From assembly GCF_001375495.1 (NCBI RefSeq), contig NZ_LN831056.1:62001-126000 (forward strand): a stretch of DNA of 64,000 nt, read 5' to 3'. Below are positions 58,515 through 64,000 of this stretch, piece after piece (position 1 is the first letter of the stretch; every line of letters starts with the position of its first letter). Made by a program: the position numbers and the translations under genes. This DNA comes from Flaviflexus massiliensis (GTDB taxonomy: Bacteria > Actinomycetota > Actinomycetes > Actinomycetales > Actinomycetaceae). The notes under the pieces were generated by a model. It had not been told where the DNA came from. It worked only from the letters and a program-made list of their open reading frames with translations, and did not search any database.

Positions 58515-59278
58515 CATGTCCTCACTTACAACGGTGTTCGGCGGAAGGAGAGGCCACAAGGACGACCTCTCAGGCCCGCTCCCAGCCTAGAGTCCGTACG
58601 ATCCCGTGAGGGGGTGCAACCTGGGAAGGATTCCCCGCTACTGGAGGATCGTTCAAGTAGTAGGCCCAGGTGAACGGACTGTTAGCGGGGCCAGAGTGAA
58701 AAATTGAAGGGAGCCGCTCGGGCTTATAGGCCTGTCTCCTCGATCATGGCGCGAATCTCCTGTGCGAGCGCACTCGGATTGTCGCTTGCGAGGAAGTGTC
58801 CACCTGGAACAGTCACGAAACGAGATTCCTCCAGCTCCCCAACGATCTGTTCAATGCTCTCGGATCGAGCGTCATCCTTCACCCCATACAGCACAGCAGT
58901 TGGCATAGTCAGCCCCGGCAACGTTGTTTCAGCCTCGTAGTTGTGTGCCGCGGTCAGAATGCCCTTGAATCCGTCCTTGTCGTATCCGGCAGGGATCGGG
59001 AGGAGCTTCTTCGGAACGAAGCGTAATGAGCGCAAGCGCTTAATGAGGTCATCGGGCGAGGAGTTTGCTGGCAGGCCAACCAGAACGACGCCTCGAACAA
59101 ACTGGGGATGATTGGCCGCGAACTCGGTCGCGATCTTGGCGCCGATCGACGTACCAACCAGGACAGTCGAGGTGACTCCCACCGCGCTGAGGTGATCACC
59201 GAGAGTGAGGGCAGCCTGCTCGATGGAATAGGGCTGCTCCGGCTCGCACAGCTCACCGTAGGGGTCAAGTCCCGTGTA

Positions 59279-60690
59279 GTGGTGTAGCGGTCTAGCTTTC
59301 GGCTCGGTATGAAGTTCGGGGTTTTGGGTTAGGCGGTTAGCTGGTGTTGGTCGCCATGATCACCTCCTGGGTGGTGCATGAGGTGTTTGGTGTGTTCGAG
59401 TGCGGACAGTGACATGTAGCGCTTTTGTTGGATCCAATCGTCGTGTTGCTCGGCAAGAACCGCACCGACAAGCCGGATGATGGATTCGCGGTTCGGGAAG
59501 ATGCCCACGACATCGGTGCGCCGGCGGATCTCCCTGTTTAACCGCTCGGTGGGGTTGTTCGACCACACCTTCGTCCAGACTGGTTTCGGCGCTGCGGTAA
59601 ACGCCAACACCTCATCAAGCGACTCCTCCAGATAGGCCGCAACCTGCGGGAATTTCGGCTCCAACAAGTCGACGACCTCCCGGGCTTGTCCCCAAGTAGA
59701 TGAGGCATCGGGTTGCTGGAAGATGGTCTGGAACATCGCAGAGACCATCGGCCACTGTGTCTTCGGGACCTTTTCGTAGAGGTTTTTCGCGAAGTGGGTG
59801 CGGCACCGCTGCCACGACGCATCAGGCAGCACTTCAGAAATGGCGTGCTGGATGCCTTCGTGGGCGTCACTGGTTATAAGGAAGACACCACAAAGCCCGC
59901 GGGCTTTTAAGTCCTGGAAGAAGCCTTTCCACGATGCGTTGGATTCCGCAGTGGCGACATGTATGCCGAGCATTTCGCGGTACCCGTCAGCGTTAACACC
60001 GGTGGCCAAAAGTACGGAGCATTTGACCACCCGGCCGCCTTCGCGCACTTTGATCGTCAATGCGTCGCAGGACAGGTAGGCGTACCCGCCGGGATCGAGT
60101 GGGCGGTTTTTGAAGTCTGCGACCATCTCGTCGAGTTCTTCCGACATGCGCGATACTTGGGATTTCGACATGTTGGAAATCCCAAGTGTTGCCACCAGGT
60201 CATTCATCCTACGGGTGGAAACCCCTTTGAGGTAGCAGGTCGCGATCACAGTCGATAAGGCTCGTTCGGCCCGTGAACGTCGCTCTAACAGCCAGTCCGG
60301 GAAGAACGCGCCGTGGCGCAGCTTCGGTACCGCCACATCGATCGTGCCGACCCGGGTGTCGAGGTCTCGGTGACGGTACCCGTTACGGTGGTTGACCCGC
60401 TCAGCAGAAGCGACGCCGTATTCAGCCCCGCAGACGGTATCAGCCTGGGCGGAGAGGATCTGGTTGATAAACCCTTGCAGCATCTGACGCATCAGATCCG
60501 GGGAAGCCTGTGCCAGCAGATCGTCCAGATAGGTTGCAGGGTCGATAGAATGCGGAGCAGCGGTCATCGTTACGTGCCTTTCGGTGAGATGTGGTAGTTG
60601 AGTCGAAAGGTTACTGACGGTGGCCGCCCCAATATTTCCCAAGGCCCACCATCAGAAAGCGTTACACCACACTAAGGGACGCAACCCACC
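59279..60690 (-). mobile_element. IS256-type element (mutator family)
   Basis: It carries one intact transposase gene. Terminal repeats GTGGTGTA (59279) and TACACCAC (60663-60670) are perfect inverses. Gene reconstruction implies 20 extra bases (60671-60690) belong to the insertion, and GTA flanks it on both sides. The usual 8-bp target duplication is not visible. Confidence 0.75.
59329..60567 (-). CDS. IS256-family transposase
   Basis: A 412-residue mutator-type transposase from the ATG at 60567, with AAGG nine bases upstream. The DDE residues lie in YLSCDALTIKV, VFLITSDAHEGIQHAI and NPTERLNREIRRRTDVVGIF. The zinc-like segment RCRTHFAKNLYEKVP is also present. The frame is full length with no lesion, unlike the other transposases in the window, so this is the most recently active element here. 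Confidence 0.93.
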   Translation of the reverse strand: MTAAPHSIDPATYLDDLLAQASPDLMRQMLQGFINQILSAQADTVCGAEYGVASAERVNHRNGYRHRDLDTRVGTIDVAVPKLRHGAFFPDWLLERRSRAERALSTVIATCYLKGVSTRRMNDLVATLGISNMSKSQVSRMSEELDEMVADFKNRPLDPGGYAYLSCDALTIKVREGGRVVKCSVLLATGVNADGYREMLGIHVATAESNASWKGFFQDLKARGLCGVFLITSDAHEGIQHAISEVLPDASWQRCRTHFAKNLYEKVPKTQWPMVSAMFQTIFQQPDASSTWGQAREVVDLLEPKFPQVAAYLEESLDEVLAFTAAPKPVWTKVWSNNPTERLNREIRRRTDVVGIFPNRESIIRLVGAVLAEQHDDWIQQKRYMSLSALEHTKHLMHHPGGDHGDQHQLTA

Positions 60691-60889
60691 GTAGGACAGG
60701 AGTTTCGCATCGGGATAGTCGACGAGGTCGGCTAGCTTCTCGTACGTCGCCGCCTTCTCTCCCATACCATCAATGAAAATGAGCTGATTTGTCATGAGAG
60801 TGAGCATACGGGCTCAAGGCCGTCCTGGTCAGAGTTTCCGGTCAACGTTAGCCAACTGTTCACCATCCTTGATTGAGACAATAAACAGA

Positions 60890-60922
60890 CTGGTGCCCGT
60901 GTAATTTATACGAGGGCACCAG
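60890..60922 (-). terminator. Terminator of rpiA
   Basis: Arms CTGGTGCCC / GGGCACCAG with further pairing in the loop, about 50 bases beyond the minus-strand rpiA stop. Confidence 0.65.
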
Positions 60923-60970
60923 GCGAAGATTTCCTTAAAGACGGGTGGAGTTCCTCAAGGTCGGGGATGG

Positions 60971-61705
60971 CTACTGTGAGCCCACACGAACCTCGTCAGC
61001 ATTGAAGCCGGGCTCAACAAGGGAAGCGGTACCATCTTCGCGGCCGACAATGACACCGGAGGACATGGCCGGGAAAATACCGTTCTCGACAACACCCGGG
61101 ATCTGGTTCAGGGCGATGGCGAGCTCGAGAGGCTGGGTGAGGGTGCCGAGGTGAGCATCAACAATGTAGTTGTCGTTGTCGGTGATGACGGGGGAGGACT
61201 CTGTCATACGGCGCTCCACCCTAACATTCGACCAGCCCATGCGCTCCAGCAGGCTCGCAATGTTCTTGATCGTCGTCCCGTAATAGGCGGGCGTGACCTC
61301 AATCGGCAGCGGGAAAGCACCGAGGGTGGTGACGACCTTGCTCGGATCTACAACGGTCAGCATCTTCGCTGAGTTGGTGGCGATAATCTTTTCCCACAGG
61401 AGGTTCGCGCCACCGCCCTTGATCATGGAACCATCGGGTGCGATCTCATCCGCCCCATCAACACAAACGTCCAATTCATCCAGCTCATCCAGCTCCACGA
61501 GCGGCACACCAAGCTCGAGAGCGAGTTTCCGTGAGGTGCTGGAGGCGGGAGAACAGACGACGTTCAATCCCTCGCCAATGCGCTTGGCGAGGGCACGAAT
61601 GAAATGCCAGGCGGAGGTCCCGGACCCGAGCCCGACCTTCTGCCCATCCTCAATGAGGGAAGCTGCGTAGATTCCGGCGGCGATCTTTGCCTGTTCTGCG
61701 GACAT
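60971..61705 (-). CDS. rpiA: Ribose-5-phosphate isomerase A
   Basis: A 244-residue isomerase of the pentose phosphate pathway, interconverting ribose 5-phosphate and ribulose 5-phosphate. Motifs are VGLGSGTSAWHFI, the active-site DVCVDGADEIAPDG, and IKGGGANLLWEKI with the catalytic lysine and glutamate. Note KGGGAN rather than the more usual KGGGGA. It is downstream of an AI-2E transporter gene on the same strand, about 47 bases away. Confidence 0.93.
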   Translation of the reverse strand: MSAEQAKIAAGIYAASLIEDGQKVGLGSGTSAWHFIRALAKRIGEGLNVVCSPASSTSRKLALELGVPLVELDELDELDVCVDGADEIAPDGSMIKGGGANLLWEKIIATNSAKMLTVVDPSKVVTTLGAFPLPIEVTPAYYGTTIKNIASLLERMGWSNVRVERRMTESSPVITDNDNYIVDAHLGTLTQPLELAIALNQIPGVVENGIFPAMSSGVIVGREDGTASLVEPGFNADEVRVGSQ

Positions 61706-61752
61706 GTAAGACTCTCCTTTGGTGCTCTGTCAACGATACGACAAAGTAGCGA

Positions 61753-62985
61753 TCACTTGCTGTCAGGCTGGTTTTCTGAGCTGACCTTGGGCAGTGACTT
61801 GCGTGGCGGATCGGGCTTGTAGAGAACCTTGATGACGGCCCAGATGACGGAGAGGATGGGGATGGCGATGATGGCGCCCGTGAGGCCCGCCAGGTACGTT
61901 CCCGCCAGCACACCGGCGGCGATGACGACCGGGTGCAGGTTCACCTGCTTGCCCATGACCAGAGGCTGGAACACGTCTCCCTCAAGCTGACCAATGAGAG
62001 CCACACCGACGAGAACGAGGAGGGCCGTGATTGGGCCGTTCGCGGCGAAAGCGACGATCGTCGCGATAATCATCGCAATCGGCGCACCGAAGAGGGGGAT
62101 AAAAGCACCGATGATCACGATGACCGCAAGCGGTGCGGCGAGTGGCACCTTGAGGATCAAGAGCAGAACAAAGGCGAGGATACCGTCGAGAACGGCGACG
62201 ATGATCGTGCCGCGAGCATAGCCGGAGAACGCAATCCAGCCGGCGTGGGCCGCCTCATGGGTCCTATCCCGGTTCCGCTCTGGCAGGAGGTTCAGGAACC
62301 ACAGCCACATCTTGCTTCCCGACATGATGAAGAAGATCGCGGCCATGAGAGCTAGTGAAAAGATCATGAGGAGGTTGCCGATGACAGAAGCGGAGCTCAT
62401 GATCTGGGAAGAAATCTCTCCCGTATTCGATTGCACCCAGTCAATTGCGGACTCCGTGAGGCTATTGAGCCACTCTCTTACGTCATCCGCCGTCACACTC
62501 CACGGCAACGCGCTGTTCTCCAGCAGATCGAGAAGGGAATCGATGCCGTCCGAAAACTGGTCTGCTAGATCGTCCCACTCGCCCTGGACCGAATACACGA
62601 CGTAGGTGACAATGCCGGAGAAAATGCCGACCACGAGAATGAACGCGAGGATCATGGCAAGGACCCGTGGCATCCATCGATCAAACAGGTCTGTAATCGG
62701 CCTGAGCACCGAGGTGAAGACTAACGCGAGGACGATACCGATGAAGATAAAGGACACCTGCGTGGTCGCGAAAACAATGAGGGATATGAAAATGATGATC
62801 CCGATGAGATACCAGGAACTCAGCCCGTACTTGGCGAGCTGTGGGGACACCCCCACGGAAGTCCCCGGCAGGGTTGGAGTCTCCCCCACTCGATGCTGAG
62901 TGCGAGTATCAGATTGGGGAACGGGAGCAACAGCCGTCACCCTGGTGCGATGATCCGCGCGTGATTTCCGACGAAACAATGCCAT
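61753..62985 (-). CDS. AI-2E family transporter
   Basis: A 410-residue membrane protein of the AI-2E exporter (PF01594-type) family. A hydrophilic start of about 50 residues leads to YGLSSWYLIGIIIFISLIVFATT and pairs of helices. The C-terminal family signature PLFGAPIAMIIATIVAF, then GDVFQPLVMGKQVNLHPVVIAAGVLAG is clear. Members include autoinducer-2 and Na+/H+ transporters, so the substrate is open. Confidence 0.88.
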   Translation of the reverse strand: MALFRRKSRADHRTRVTAVAPVPQSDTRTQHRVGETPTLPGTSVGVSPQLAKYGLSSWYLIGIIIFISLIVFATTQVSFIFIGIVLALVFTSVLRPITDLFDRWMPRVLAMILAFILVVGIFSGIVTYVVYSVQGEWDDLADQFSDGIDSLLDLLENSALPWSVTADDVREWLNSLTESAIDWVQSNTGEISSQIMSSASVIGNLLMIFSLALMAAIFFIMSGSKMWLWFLNLLPERNRDRTHEAAHAGWIAFSGYARGTIIVAVLDGILAFVLLLILKVPLAAPLAVIVIIGAFIPLFGAPIAMIIATIVAFAANGPITALLVLVGVALIGQLEGDVFQPLVMGKQVNLHPVVIAAGVLAGTYLAGLTGAIIAIPILSVIWAVIKVLYKPDPPRKSLPKVSSENQPDSK

Positions 62986-63117
62986 GTGACCTCCTGGGTG
63001 ACCTTCGTAGAAGTGAATCCAGAACTTAACCTACCCGACTTCTTTGCGCTGTGAACATCTGACCACAAGAAACGTTGATACTCGGTGGCCACGATTGGAA
63101 TCGAAGGGCGGAAAGCG

Positions 63118-63149
63118 TTGAGGGCGAGACCACGTGGTCTCGCCCTCAA
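63118..63149 (-). terminator. Terminator of the catalase gene
   Basis: A 32-base perfect palindrome (arms TTGAGGGCGAGACCAC / GTGGTCTCGCCCTCAA) 54 bases past the catalase stop. Confidence 0.8.
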
Positions 63150-63203
63150 GGCATCGGTGTTGCTATTGCTAACCGGGTTGTTCAGTGGCGCACTGCCGCG
63201 GTC

Positions 63204-64000
63204 TTACTTGGACTTCTCCTTGTAGGATTTCTCGATGCGCTCGCCGACTTCCTGGTCGATGTTCTTCCAGTATTCGAAGACGCGGGAGAGGACAGGCTCC
63301 TCCACATCCGTCAGGAGCGAACCGACAACGGTTTCAACGAGGCGATCGCGCTCACCATCGTCGTAGACCTCGCGGACAAGCGTGTGTGCCTGACCGAAGT
63401 CATCATCCTCAGCGTGGAGCGAGTAGGCTGCGCGCACCATCTCTCCGTCTGCCTCCCAGCCGTTCTCGACAGGTCCCTGCGTGTCCTGGTAGGCACGGCC
63501 GTACGAGTTCGGTGCGTACACGGGGGCGTTGCCCGTGTGGTGGTACTGCATCGCACCTTCCTTGTTGTAGGAGTTCGTGGAGGTGATGGGCTGGTTGACG
63601 GGCAGCTGGTTGTAGTTCGTGCCAATGCGGTGACGCTGAGCATCCGGGTAGGAGAACACGCGGCCGAGCAGCATCTTGTCCGGGGAGACGCCGGTGCCGG
63701 GAACGGTGTTCGCGGGCGAGAATGCGGCCTGCTCGATCTCGGCAAAGTGGTTGGTCGGGTTCTCGGTCAGGGTAAAGCGACCGACCTTGATCAGCGGGTA
63801 GTCCTTCTTCGAGATAGTCTTGGTCAGGTCGAAGGGGTTGAAACGGTAGGTCTTCGCATCCTCGTAGGGCATGACCTGAACCGAGAGGGTCCACGACGGG
63901 AAGTCGCCATGCTCGATAGCCTCGAACAGGTCGCGGCGGTGGACGTCGCCATCCTCGCCAGCGAGCCTCGCTGCCTCTTCGTTCGACATGTTCTCAACAC
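63204..64000 (-). CDS. katA: Catalase, 3' part (runs off the window)
   Basis: The C-terminal 265 residues or so of a monofunctional haem catalase; the gene continues beyond 64000. Features include [39 protein letters not shown], and [20 protein letters not shown] with the proximal haem tyrosine (R-x-F-S-Y). The end reads [20 protein letters not shown], the usual small-subunit catalase tail. It decomposes hydrogen peroxide in the cytoplasm. Confidence 0.95.
   Translation of the reverse strand, partial: VENMSNEEAARLAGEDGDVHRRDLFEAIEHGDFPSWTLSVQVMPYEDAKTYRFNPFDLTKTISKKDYPLIKVGRFTLTENPTNHFAEIEQAAFSPANTVPGTGVSPDKMLLGRVFSYPDAQRHRIGTNYNQLPVNQPITSTNSYNKEGAMQYHHTGNAPVYAPNSYGRAYQDTQGPVENGWEADGEMVRAAYSLHAEDDDFGQAHTLVREVYDDGERDRLVETVVGSLLTDVEEPVLSRVFEYWKNIDQEVGERIEKSYKEKSK

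Larger units (their letters stand above)
58724..60795 (-). pseudogene. Alpha/beta hydrolase split by an IS256-type element
   Basis: The N-terminus (MTNQLIFIDGMGEKAATYEKL, then ADLVDYPDAKLLSY) lies at 60691-60795. The rest (TGLDPYGELCEPEQPYSIEQ, VLVGTSIGAKIATEFAANHP with the nucleophile-elbow serine GTSIG, and VPGGHFLAS with the catalytic histidine) lies at 58724-59278. Removing 59279-60690 joins LLSY to TGLDPYGE in frame, giving a hydrolase of about 219 residues. The insertion therefore inactivates it. The substrate is unknown. Confidence 0.8.

Noticed and set aside
59329-60690. Hydrolase fragments as two separate genes
   Set aside because: Removing the element rejoins a continuous, family-typical reading frame, so a split gene is the better explanation.

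Overview
The window looks like chromosomal DNA from a Gram-positive, high-GC actinobacterium, probably Actinomycetaceae-like. This rests on GTG/TTG starts behind GGAG-type ribosome sites, long stem-loop terminators, IS110/IS3/ISL3/IS256-type elements, a small protein ending in the SFPASDPP motif, and a complete mevalonate operon. The genus cannot be settled from the sequence alone.

Layout. 1-560: remnants of a sugar-type ABC permease and a LacI-like regulator. 0.8-5.4 kb: a Tat-exported molybdopterin oxidoreductase and a PiT phosphate transporter. 5.7-15.8 kb: an accessory region holding an IS1111/IS110-type element with a broken N-terminus, two decayed IS3 elements, an ISL3 remnant and a peptide-deformylase fragment. 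Between these lies a compact cassette of a Tm-1-like (UPF0261) protein and two PEP-hydrolase-like TIM barrels, divergent from a MocR regulator. 15.9-28.8 kb: a TetR/MFS efflux operon, a YggS-type PLP protein, an NYN-domain protein, a ChaA-like antiporter, a frameshifted alcohol dehydrogenase, an orphan PD-(D/E)XK protein, dihydroxyacetone kinase dhaKL (dhaL broken by a 53-bp tandem duplication), a second zinc alcohol dehydrogenase and a Cof-type HAD phosphatase.

29.2-39.9 kb: one gene for a 3,540-residue secreted protein with five related N-terminal modules, two metallophosphoesterase domains, a lectin-like domain and five C-terminal FG-GAP-like repeats. 40-50.7 kb: a DUF4352 membrane-anchored protein divergent from a two-component system, a molbindin, an aldo/keto reductase, an unrecognised protein, a YcaQ-family DNA glycosylase, a TRIC-type channel and a YeeE-TusA sulfur-uptake pair. 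51.1-57.7 kb: a six-gene mevalonate operon to IPP/DMAPP (mvaK1-mvaD-mvaK2-fni-mvaA-mvaS), with 4-nt overlaps at the first four junctions. 57.8-64 kb: an AIM24 protein, an alpha/beta hydrolase split by an intact IS256-type element, rpiA, an AI-2E family transporter and the 3' part of a catalase gene.

Two threads run through the window. Molybdenum appears in the oxidoreductase and molbindin. Phosphorus appears in the PiT transporter and the double phosphoesterase. Several genes and mobile elements carry single small lesions, so either recent decay or uncorrected sequence errors should be considered. The least understood system is the split Tm-1/TIM-barrel cassette with its MocR regulator.
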